Shown here piece after piece: positions 49,100-56,880 of a stretch of 64,000 nucleotides of DNA. A program made the position numbers and the translations under genes. The notes beneath the pieces are model-generated. The model was given only the letters and a program-made list of their open reading frames with translations. It was not told where the DNA came from and searched no databases. The DNA lies in assembly GCF_002119805.1 (NCBI RefSeq), contig NZ_CP021059.1, positions 62,001 to 126,000 on the forward strand, in the 5' to 3' direction. The stretch's first letter is position 1. The number at the start of each line of letters is the position of its first letter. The stretch is from Macrococcoides canis (GTDB taxonomy: Bacteria > Bacillota > Bacilli > Staphylococcales > Staphylococcaceae).

Positions 49100-50272
49100 T
49101 TAATCTATCGTCTGATTTCTCCCTGCTAATACACCAACGATGAGTAACATCAATGCATCTGCTAATAATAAATAGAGGGATAAGTTCCAGTCACCTGTAA
49201 TATCATGTAAAACACCGAATAACATCACGCTGATAGCAGCGAGCAGATAACCGACGGATTGTGCCATTCCTGATAGTTTCTTTGCAGTTTCTGAATGCTT
49301 AACTTTAATTGAGAAGAAAGTATTTACTAATCCAAATGATATTCCGGCTGCAATACCAAGCATAATCATAAATATCAAAATATAGTTATGATTAATAAAG
49401 ATAATACCGAGCATTGCGATAATATATAATAAGCCATTAATCCACCCGAGTTTTACTTGATCAGCGTGTTTAGCGGCTATCATTGGAACGATAAATGTAA
49501 AGATGATGATTGCAATTTGTAATATTGTAAGATACCCTCCTGTAATTGCTGGATCTACTCCTTCTTGTTTTAGTAATAAAGGCAGCCAGTTGATAAGGCT
49601 ATAGAATATAACAGATTGTCCGCCCATAAATAAAGTGATCTGCCATGCAAGTTTAGATTTCCATATATTGAGTGATGTATTAGGTACATCAGGTATATCC
49701 GCCTCTTTACTAGATTTGAGAACATATATCCAACTGATAAATGCAAGTATTGTAATGAATAATATTGCACGTAATGAAAACTGATAACTAAAAGATTGTG
49801 CGAGTGGTGCAGCAACTGCTGAAGAAAAGGCGCCAAAAATATTCATAATTACTGTATAAAGTGCAGTTACAATACCTAAGTGAAGCGGGAATGAGACTTT
49901 AATAAACACAGGAGCTAAAACATTTCCAAATGCGATACCGATACCAATTAAGAGCATACCGATAAATAAAGAAGGGATATTCGTTATTGAACGAATGATA
50001 ACACCTATAATTATGAGCAATAGTGCAAATAGAATAGTAGTATTAAGTCCTAGTTTCTTACTGACATTCACTGCGAAATATGAAGCAAATGAAAAAGAAA
50101 GTAGGGGCAATATTGCAAATATACTTAATTGAAATGTAGTTAAGTGCATTGTTGCATCTATTTTAGGCAGTAATACACCAACTGAAGTTAAAGGTGCTCT
50201 TAAGTTTGCAGCGAGAAGTAAAACAGCGAAAAGCATAACGAGACCTGTTCTACCTAATTTTCTTGATACCAT
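49100..50272 (-). CDS. MFS transporter, CynX/NimT type
   Basis: This 390-residue protein has 12 membrane helices. LLLAANLRAPLTSVGVLLPKI near the start (about residues 19-39) is typical of the CynX/NimT (cyanate/nitroimidazole) branch of the major facilitator superfamily. The substrate is unknown. It is divergent from an XRE-cupin regulator, with 107 bases between them holding repeated ATCTGTTATA elements, so it is probably regulated by that protein. AGAAGGATTTTTT precedes the ATG. Confidence 0.82.
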   Translation of the reverse strand: MVSRKLGRTGLVMLFAVLLLAANLRAPLTSVGVLLPKIDATMHLTTFQLSIFAILPLLSFSFASYFAVNVSKKLGLNTTILFALLLIIIGVIIRSITNIPSLFIGMLLIGIGIAFGNVLAPVFIKVSFPLHLGIVTALYTVIMNIFGAFSSAVAAPLAQSFSYQFSLRAILFITILAFISWIYVLKSSKEADIPDVPNTSLNIWKSKLAWQITLFMGGQSVIFYSLINWLPLLLKQEGVDPAITGGYLTILQIAIIIFTFIVPMIAAKHADQVKLGWINGLLYIIAMLGIIFINHNYILIFMIMLGIAAGISFGLVNTFFSIKVKHSETAKKLSGMAQSVGYLLAAISVMLFGVLHDITGDWNLSLYLLLADALMLLIVGVLAGRNQTID

Positions 50273-50313
50273 AAAAAATCCTTCTTTCTTTGATATAATA
50301 GATAAAAATATAG

Positions 50314-50359
50314 TATAACGGAATTTCCATCTGTTATATTAGATGTTTTATCTGTTATA
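50314..50359. promoter_or_regulatory. Repeated operator elements between MFS and XRE-cupin genes
   Basis: TCTGTTATA occurs at 50330-50338 and 50351-50359 and its inverse TATAACGGA at 50314-50322. The three sites at about 20-base spacing suggest cooperative binding by the adjacent regulator. Confidence 0.5.
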
Positions 50360-50379
50360 GTCAAAGGGGATGCTCAGAT

Positions 50380-50937
50380 ATGGAGAAAATTAATAAAGTT
50401 ATTTCAATTAATTTAAAGCAATTTCGTAATGAAAGAAATTTAAGCCTGGAAAAATTATCTCAACTGACAGGAGTGAGTCGAGCGATGTTGAATCAGATCG
50501 AGAAAGGTATCTCTAATCCAACAATCTCTACTTTATGGAAGATATCTAATGGATTACATATTCCTTTATCTACATTATTAAAAGCAGATGAAAGTGAAAT
50601 AGAGTGTATCCGAAAAGATGACATTGTGCCCATTGTTTCTGAAGATGAAAAGGTATTTATCTATCCGATGTTCAATGCAAATACATTGAGCAATCGAATG
50701 GATATCCTTAATATGACATTACTGCCTCAGTCCAGATATACTTCTTCTGATCAAGATGTGGATAGTGAAGAGTATATTGTTGTAAATTCAGGGAATTTGA
50801 AGATTGATATCGAAAAACAAATACACGATTTATATACCGATGATGCGTTAAGATTTTCCGGGAAATATGAACATACATATATTAATGACACAGACGAAGC
50901 CGTTCAGGCGACAGTGATAATAAATTATAATTCATAG
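50380..50937 (+). CDS. XRE-family regulator with cupin domain
   Basis: This 185-residue protein has an N-terminal helix-turn-helix (LSLEKLSQLTGVSRAMLNQIEKG, about residues 21-43). A C-terminal cupin-like beta domain (about 75-180) includes EEYIVVNSGNLKIDIEKQ. Such regulators bind a small molecule in the cupin pocket. It is divergent from the CynX/NimT-type exporter and probably controls it. AAAGGGGATGCTCAG precedes the ATG. A strong terminator follows. Confidence 0.87.
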   Translation: MEKINKVISINLKQFRNERNLSLEKLSQLTGVSRAMLNQIEKGISNPTISTLWKISNGLHIPLSTLLKADESEIECIRKDDIVPIVSEDEKVFIYPMFNANTLSNRMDILNMTLLPQSRYTSSDQDVDSEEYIVVNSGNLKIDIEKQIHDLYTDDALRFSGKYEHTYINDTDEAVQATVIINYNS

Positions 50938-50938
50938 A

Positions 50939-50978
50939 AAAAATCCATAATGAAGATTTATCCTCATTATGGATTTTT
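50939..50978. terminator. Terminator between XRE-cupin and catalase genes
   Basis: AAAAATCCATAATGA pairs with TCATTATGGATTTTT around a 10-base loop. Confidence 0.85.
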
Positions 50979-50992
50979 ATGCGGGTTCCCAA

Positions 50993-52480
50993 TTATTTAT
51001 CTTCAGCTTCTAAATCTACATCGCTAATATTAATACCCATAGCTTGGGCAACACCTTGTCCATATAGTGGATCTGCTTTATAACAATGTCTGATATGACG
51101 ATGTTTAATGTGTTCTGATACAGGTGCCATTTCATTTGCAGTATTTTCGAATAAACGTTGTTGTTCTTCAGGTGATAAGATGTTGAACAGACGACCTGGC
51201 TGCTCAAAATAGTTATTATCATCTTCACGGAAGTTCCATTCGTAAGCTGCACCATCAATTTCTAATGCTGGTTTTTTGTAACGTGCATCATCTTGATGAT
51301 CGCCATATTGGTTTGGATAGTAGTTAGTATGACTTCCTAAGTTCCCGTCAATACGCATTTGTCCATCGCGTGAGAATGGGCATCCACCGCCAGTAACGGC
51401 TTTTGGTTGGTTTACAGGAATCTGGAAGTGATTAACACCTAAACGGTAACGTTGTGCGTCTCCGTATGAGAATAAACGCCCTTGTAACATCTTGTCAGGA
51501 GAGAAATCAAGACCAGGTATAATATTAGTAGGTGCAAATGCAGCTTGTTCTACTTCAGCAAAGTAGTTTTCAGGATTACGATTTAATTCGAATTCACCAA
51601 CTGGAATTAATGGATATTCCCCTTTATACCATACTTTAGTTAAGTCGAATGGATTATCTTTATGATTTTTTGCTTGTTCATCTGTCATGACTTGAATATA
51701 CATTTTCCATTTAGGGAAATTGCCTTCTTCAATGGCATTAAATAAGTCACGCTGACTTGATTCTCTGTCCGTTGCAATAATAGCATTTGCTTCTTCTGAA
51801 GTCAGGTTTTCAATACCTTGTTCAGTTCTAAAGTGGAATTTCACCCATACACGTTCTCCAGCATCATTATACATACTATATGTATGTGAACCAAATCCAT
51901 GCATGTGACGGAATCCGTTTGGAATACCACGATCACTCATAAGAATTGTTACTTGGTGTAATGCTTCAGGAAGTGAAGTCCAGAAATCCCAGTTGCTTTC
52001 AGGATTATGCATATTTGTCTTTGGATCACGTTTAACAACGTGATTTAAACTTGCGAATAATTTAGGGTCACGGAAGAAGAATACAGGCGTATTATTACCT
52101 ACTAAATCCCAATTCCCCTCTTCTGTGTAGAATTTAAGAGCAAATCCTCTAATGTCGCGTTCAGCTTCAGCTGCCCCACGTTCACCAGCTACAGTTGAGA
52201 AACGTGCAAACATTTCAGTTTTTTTGCCGATTTCTGAGAAAATCTTTGCATTTGTATATTGTGTAATGTCATGTGTAACAGTAAATGTTCCGAATGCACC
52301 AGATCCTTTTGCATGCATTCTTCTTTCAGGAATGACTTCTCGATCGAAATGCGCCATTTGTTCTAAGAAATAAATATCTTGCATTAATAATGGACCACGA
52401 GGCCCTGCAGTCATTGAGTTTTCTCTATCTCCAACAGGTGCACCGAATAAACCACGTAATTTTTTATTATTATCTTCCAT
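50993..52480 (-). CDS. katA: Catalase (heme, clade 3 type)
   Basis: This 495-residue monofunctional heme catalase has the distal His in [14 protein letters not shown] (about residue 55) and Asn in [11 protein letters not shown]. The proximal heme Tyr is in [13 protein letters not shown] (about residue 338). It breaks hydrogen peroxide into water and oxygen in the cytosol. AGGAGGCAATT precedes the ATG. A near-consensus PerR box lies about 30-45 bases upstream, so peroxide induction is expected. The length is normal and no residue is missing. Confidence 0.95.
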   Translation of the reverse strand: MEDNNKKLRGLFGAPVGDRENSMTAGPRGPLLMQDIYFLEQMAHFDREVIPERRMHAKGSGAFGTFTVTHDITQYTNAKIFSEIGKKTEMFARFSTVAGERGAAEAERDIRGFALKFYTEEGNWDLVGNNTPVFFFRDPKLFASLNHVVKRDPKTNMHNPESNWDFWTSLPEALHQVTILMSDRGIPNGFRHMHGFGSHTYSMYNDAGERVWVKFHFRTEQGIENLTSEEANAIIATDRESSQRDLFNAIEEGNFPKWKMYIQVMTDEQAKNHKDNPFDLTKVWYKGEYPLIPVGEFELNRNPENYFAEVEQAAFAPTNIIPGLDFSPDKMLQGRLFSYGDAQRYRLGVNHFQIPVNQPKAVTGGGCPFSRDGQMRIDGNLGSHTNYYPNQYGDHQDDARYKKPALEIDGAAYEWNFREDDNNYFEQPGRLFNILSPEEQQRLFENTANEMAPVSEHIKHRHIRHCYKADPLYGQGVAQAMGINISDVDLEAEDK

Positions 52481-52511
52481 AATTGCCTCCTAGATTAAAA
52501 TAATTATTTGT

Positions 52512-52526
52512 TTGTAATAATTATAA
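52512..52526. promoter_or_regulatory. PerR box upstream of katA
   Basis: TTGTAATAATTATAA differs at one position from the PerR/Fur-family consensus TTATAATNATTATAA and lies 32 bases upstream of katA. Confidence 0.7.
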
Positions 52527-52709
52527 TTTAGAGAAGAGGTTATTGCAACTAGAATGATGAACTTATTATTGAATAAATTATAACAATTTTTGTATGAAGT
52601 AGATAAAGTTAGAGATTTAAGAATTAGTTAATTTATATTATTTAATAATTGTGAGAAACTTATGGGTAAATATATGGTAAATAACGGATAATATTTTAAG
52701 GTGGTAATC

Positions 52710-53405
52710 ATGGTAAAAATATTAATAGTTGATGACGAAAAGGAAATAAGAGAAATATGCAAAACTTATTTTGAATTTGAAGGATATGACGTAATCACAG
52801 CAGAAGATGGAGTTTCCGCTTTAAGTATGCTAGATGACACCGTTGATCTCATGGTATTAGATATTATGATGCCTAAAATGGACGGCTATGAGTTTGTACA
52901 TCAAGCTAAAATGAAAGGATTTACTATTCCTTATATTTATTTAACTGCTAAAATAAATGAAAATGACACAATATACGGATTGACTTTAGGCGCTGAAGAT
53001 TACATAAAGAAACCATTCAGTCCGAGAGAGCTTGTATTACGTACACAAAAAATTATTGATCGAACTGTGAAAACTGAGAAAATTGAGCACTTTGATGTCC
53101 TTCAGTTTGGCTGTCTGGAACTCAACGACGGACATAAAGCAGCATATATTAATGGAGAAGATTTACAGCTTCGTCAAAAGGAGTTTGAGCTGCTTTTATA
53201 TTTAGCGAAACATGAAAATGCAGCAATCACTAAAGGGAAGTTATTAGAAGAAGTGTGGGGCTATGATTATTATGAGGATATGAATACATTGAATGTACAT
53301 ATTCATAGAATTCGTGAAAAACTGGAACAATATCAATATACAGATTATTATATACAGACTGTATGGGGATTAGGTTACAAATTTGAAAGGGGAGACAAAG
53401 TTTGA
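52710..53405 (+). CDS. OmpR-family response regulator
   Basis: This 231-residue protein has an N-terminal receiver with the acid pocket DDE (about residues 8-10), phosphoacceptor Asp in LMVLDIMMPKMDGYE (about residue 52) and Lys in IKKPF. A C-terminal winged helix has LQLRQKEFELLLYL and NTLNVHIHRIREKLE. Phosphorylation by the adjacent kinase should activate DNA binding. ATG 52710 follows AAGGTGGTAAT. It overlaps the kinase gene by 4 bases. I cannot match it to a named staphylococcal system. Confidence 0.9.
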   Translation: MVKILIVDDEKEIREICKTYFEFEGYDVITAEDGVSALSMLDDTVDLMVLDIMMPKMDGYEFVHQAKMKGFTIPYIYLTAKINENDTIYGLTLGAEDYIKKPFSPRELVLRTQKIIDRTVKTEKIEHFDVLQFGCLELNDGHKAAYINGEDLQLRQKEFELLLYLAKHENAAITKGKLLEEVWGYDYYEDMNTLNVHIHRIREKLEQYQYTDYYIQTVWGLGYKFERGDKV

Positions 53406-54421
53406 CGATTAGACAGCAGCTATTTGTAGCATCCTTTTTTGCGATAGTCGTTACATCATTGCTGCTCATGATTAGCTATAAATATATGTGGTTTGACGGC
53501 CAGACGACCATTTTACTGACCATCTGTTCAATGCTTTCAAGTGTAATAACAATGATATTAGCAACATTATTTTCGAATCCTACAATTAAAAAAATTAATT
53601 TATTAAGTAAAAAAACAGAGAAAATTGCTGCTGGAGACTATCAGTTGGATGTGCTTCACATTAAATCACCGAAAGAACTCAAATCTTTAAATGAATCATT
53701 TAATAGAATGGCGATTGAAATAAAACGTCAAATGGAACAAATTCATCAAGAAGAACAAGAGAAAGTGATGATGATTGAAAACTTCGCACATGATTTAAAA
53801 ACGCCGCTTTCAAGTATTAAGTCATATTCTGAAGGATTGAAAGACGGAATTATTAAAAGTGATGATGAAAAGGACAAGGCATATCAAATATTAATGATGC
53901 AATCAGATAGATTATCTTTAATGTTTGACGAATTGAATCAAGTCATTAGTCTGCATAATAATGAACAGAATCAGACAGTGTTTAAAATTGATGAGCTTTT
54001 ACTTGGATTGCTAGATAATTTTACACCGGTTATGAAAAGAGAAAATAGAGCATTTATAGTAGATGCAGATAAGGTGGCAGAGTTTAGACAAATAGAGATT
54101 GCAATTGAGCGTATCTTAGCAAACTTTATCAATAATGCAATTAAGTTTTCGGATTCGGATATAAAGGTAAGCGTCAAAGATGATGGTGATCATGTTAAAG
54201 TATCAATTGAAGATAGTGGTATAGGCATTGCGCAAAAAGATATCAATCGTATATTTGATCGCACATATCGTGTTGAACAATCTCGTAATAAAATGACAGG
54301 AGGTTCTGGATTAGGGCTTTATATCGCAAAGACTTTAGCAAATCAGATTGATAGTGAAATAGAAGTAAAGAGTAAATTGAATGTGGGTAGTGTGTTTACA
54401 CTGATAATTTCAAAAAAATAA
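53402..54421 (+). CDS. Sensor histidine kinase with short sensing region
   Basis: This 339-residue protein has two membrane helices close together (about residues 7-24 and 33-55) with almost no extracellular loop. A HAMP segment follows, then the phosphoacceptor His in ENFAHDLKTPLSSIKSYSEGL (about residue 130) and an ATPase domain with N box NNAIKF, DSGIGI and GGSGLGLYI. TTG at 53402 overlaps the regulator's stop and follows GGGGAGA. The short loop suggests sensing in the membrane or by partner, as in cell-envelope stress kinases. It pairs with the preceding regulator. Confidence 0.9.
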   Translation: MTIRQQLFVASFFAIVVTSLLLMISYKYMWFDGQTTILLTICSMLSSVITMILATLFSNPTIKKINLLSKKTEKIAAGDYQLDVLHIKSPKELKSLNESFNRMAIEIKRQMEQIHQEEQEKVMMIENFAHDLKTPLSSIKSYSEGLKDGIIKSDDEKDKAYQILMMQSDRLSLMFDELNQVISLHNNEQNQTVFKIDELLLGLLDNFTPVMKRENRAFIVDADKVAEFRQIEIAIERILANFINNAIKFSDSDIKVSVKDDGDHVKVSIEDSGIGIAQKDINRIFDRTYRVEQSRNKMTGGSGLGLYIAKTLANQIDSEIEVKSKLNVGSVFTLIISKK

Positions 54422-54476
54422 AGCACGTATAGTTTGCAGAAGGTGAAATCTCTTTCGAACTGTACGTGCTTTTTTA
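54421..54476 (+). terminator. Terminator after the two-component genes
   Basis: AAAGCACGTA (54421-54430) pairs with TACGTGCTTT, with TAGTTTG/CGAACTG extending the stem; TTTTT follows. Confidence 0.8.
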
Positions 54477-54481
54477 TGCTG

Positions 54482-55681
54482 CTAGTAAGGGCTTCTAATA
54501 TTCCATGTAAATGGAGAGGTGAATGTTGTCCAGTCAGCACTAATTTCATTCGTTTTAACTAAACAATCATCTAAAGATTTGATGATGGCTTCTTTGTCTA
54601 GATCGATGCCGATAATAACGAACTTAGTATGTCTGTCGCCATATTCTGGGTCCCACTCAGATAGTACTTCAGGGCGTGTGCTTAATATTTCATCTTTTTG
54701 TGAGGCACTCATCGCATCTACCCAGAAAGTAATCGGCTTAATGTCTACAGACGGACCAGCTTGGGAGAATAAGCAGGCGACAGTATTATAATTAGCAAGC
54801 CATACAATACCTTTTGCACGCACGATTGAAGGGTGCATATGGTTCATCCAATATGCAAAGCGTTCTGGATGAAAGGGTAATCTTCTATGATATACAAACG
54901 AAGAAATACCGTATTCCTCAGTTTCTGGTGTATGGTTATGATGACCTGCTGTTAGCTCTTTGATCCATCCCGCTGAATCAGCTACTTTCTCAAAATCAAA
55001 GCGATGAGTGTTAAGAATTAACTCAGGATTTACTTCAGCATTAACGGATTTTATTAATAATGCCTCTGGCTGTAATGATTTTAATACATTTTCCAGCTGA
55101 AAGAGTTCCGCTTCTGATACGAGATCTATTTTATTTAAGATTAACACATCACAAAATTCAATTTGATCGATAAGTAAATCAGCGATTTCACGTTCGTCAT
55201 CTGCACCAACAGCTTGCTTTCTATCTAATAATTTTTCTCCAGATTGAAAATCTTTGAGGAATCTATGTGCATCAACTACAGTTACCATCGTATCTAATCT
55301 ACAGATTTGAGTTAAATCTATATTCATTTCTTCATCTATGTATGAAAATGTCTGAGCGACAGGGATTGGTTCTGAGATGCCAGTAGATTCAATAACGATA
55401 TAATCAATATTGCCTTTTTTAACGAGCTTTTCTACTTCAATCAATAAATCTTCACGTAATGTGCAACAAATACAGCCATTAGATAATTCCACCAGCTGTT
55501 CGTCTGTTTTATCCAGATGACCTTCATTCGCTACTAAATCAGCATCAATATTGACTTCTCCCATATCATTAACGATAACTGCAATACGCATGCCTTGCTT
55601 ATTTTGTAATAGGTGATTAAGTAACGTGGTTTTCCCCGAACCTAAGTATCCACTAAGTACAGTAACTGGTATTTTTTTCAT
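54482..55681 (-). CDS. COG0523 GTPase, zinc metallochaperone type (ZagA/YciC-like)
   Basis: This 399-residue G3E-family GTPase has Walker A SGYLGSGKTTLLNHLL (about residues 9-24) and the metal-binding motif GCICCT (about 69-74). LNKIDLV is the base-specificity motif, a CobW C-terminal domain follows, and a His-rich spot GHHNHTPE lies between them. Under zinc shortage such proteins deliver zinc to client enzymes. The length is that of Bacillus YciC/ZagA. TAGGAGGCGTATT precedes the ATG, and a near-perfect Zur box overlaps the promoter, which supports the zinc role over cobalamin. Confidence 0.88.
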   Translation of the reverse strand: MKKIPVTVLSGYLGSGKTTLLNHLLQNKQGMRIAVIVNDMGEVNIDADLVANEGHLDKTDEQLVELSNGCICCTLREDLLIEVEKLVKKGNIDYIVIESTGISEPIPVAQTFSYIDEEMNIDLTQICRLDTMVTVVDAHRFLKDFQSGEKLLDRKQAVGADDEREIADLLIDQIEFCDVLILNKIDLVSEAELFQLENVLKSLQPEALLIKSVNAEVNPELILNTHRFDFEKVADSAGWIKELTAGHHNHTPETEEYGISSFVYHRRLPFHPERFAYWMNHMHPSIVRAKGIVWLANYNTVACLFSQAGPSVDIKPITFWVDAMSASQKDEILSTRPEVLSEWDPEYGDRHTKFVIIGIDLDKEAIIKSLDDCLVKTNEISADWTTFTSPFTWNIRSPY

Positions 55682-55693
55682 AATACGCCTCCT

Positions 55694-55714
55694 AAATAGT
55701 AATCATTACGATTT
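55694..55714. promoter_or_regulatory. Zur box
   Basis: TAGTAATCATTACGA with flanking AAA and TTT fits the Zur consensus TCGTAATNATTACGA with one change. It lies 13 bases before the COG0523 GTPase start. Confidence 0.75.
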
Positions 55715-55747
55715 ATAGAGTAACATATTTTAAAACAGATGCAATAA

Positions 55748-55772
55748 AAAAAGACACGAAATGTGTCTTTTA
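55748..55772. terminator. Terminator after the hydroxyacid dehydrogenase gene
   Basis: AAAAGACAC pairs with GTGTCTTTT around GAAAT. The gene on the reverse strand ends at its edge. Confidence 0.75.
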
Positions 55773-56720
55773 ATTGACGATATAGTCAGGTGTATTACCA
55801 TTTAGTTTTTTATATACATTTTGTGTTACGATATCAGCCATCATATCACGTGCTTCGAATGTTGCATTGCCAATATGTGGTGTAATCACAACATTGTCTA
55901 ATGTTTTGAGCTTGTCGTTGATTTCAGGTTCAAATTCAAACACATCTAGCGCGGCACCTTCAATTACCTTGTCTTCTAAAGCATCTGCTAAAGCTGCTTC
56001 ATGTACGACGGGGCCACGCGAAGCATTAATTAAATATGCTGTAGGCTTCATTATTTCAAGCTGTTCTTTATCAATCATATGTTTCATAGAAGGATTGTAT
56101 GCAGCATTGATTGTTATAAAATCAGATTGCTTAAGTAGTTCTTCTAAAGAAACGTAAGTCGCATCAATTCCTTTCTCGCGTTCTTCATGGCGATTTGGAC
56201 CCGTATATAAAATGTCCATGTCAAAACCTTTCGCGCGTCTTGCTACTGCTTGTCCGATTTCACCTAACCCGATTATTCCTAATGTTTTTCCGGATACTTC
56301 TCGTCCACGAAAGAATAAAGGTGCCCAGCCATTAAAACCAGTTGTACGGCATAAATTATCTCCTTCAACAACACGACGCGCACTTGCTAAGAGCAGAGCC
56401 ATTGTTAAATCGGCTGTCGCATTTGTTGAAGCTTTTGGTGTATTCGTGACATCGATGCTTTTTTCACGCGCATACTCACCATCGATGTTGTTAAATCCAG
56501 CACCATAGTTAGCGATGATTTGAAGGTTTGGAGCTGCATCAATTATTTCTTTATCAACATTTGTAGATAAGAGGCTTACGAGCGCATCTTTATCTTTAAT
56601 ACGGTCAATGAGCTCTTCTTTAGTGATGAGCTGTTCTCCTTCAAACAAATCAACTTCAAAGTGTTCTTTTAAAAAGGATAAGCCTTTTTCTGGTATTTCA
56701 CCTGCTACTAATACTTTCAT
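55770..56720 (-). CDS. D-isomer-specific 2-hydroxyacid dehydrogenase
   Basis: This 316-residue NAD(P)-dependent enzyme has the nucleotide motif LGIIGLGEIGQAVARRAKGF (about residues 147-166). The catalytic Arg is in NASRGPVVHE (about residue 234), the Glu in FEFEPEI (about 263) and the His in ITPHIGNAT (about 281). It interconverts a 2-keto acid (glyoxylate, hydroxypyruvate or similar) and its D-hydroxy acid. GGAGGGATCATTT precedes the ATG. The gene stands alone. The exact substrate cannot be read from sequence. Confidence 0.87.
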   Translation of the reverse strand: MKVLVAGEIPEKGLSFLKEHFEVDLFEGEQLITKEELIDRIKDKDALVSLLSTNVDKEIIDAAPNLQIIANYGAGFNNIDGEYAREKSIDVTNTPKASTNATADLTMALLLASARRVVEGDNLCRTTGFNGWAPLFFRGREVSGKTLGIIGLGEIGQAVARRAKGFDMDILYTGPNRHEEREKGIDATYVSLEELLKQSDFITINAAYNPSMKHMIDKEQLEIMKPTAYLINASRGPVVHEAALADALEDKVIEGAALDVFEFEPEINDKLKTLDNVVITPHIGNATFEARDMMADIVTQNVYKKLNGNTPDYIVN

Positions 56721-56880
56721 AAATGATCCCTCCGTAACTATTTATTTATCTTTATATTATCAAATTAATACATGACTTCATATTATATGGTATTTGTTTC
56801 ACAAATATTGGTATAATTATAGAATTAATACATCTGGGGAATACATAATATTAAATTATTGAATGGTAACAGGTGAATAT

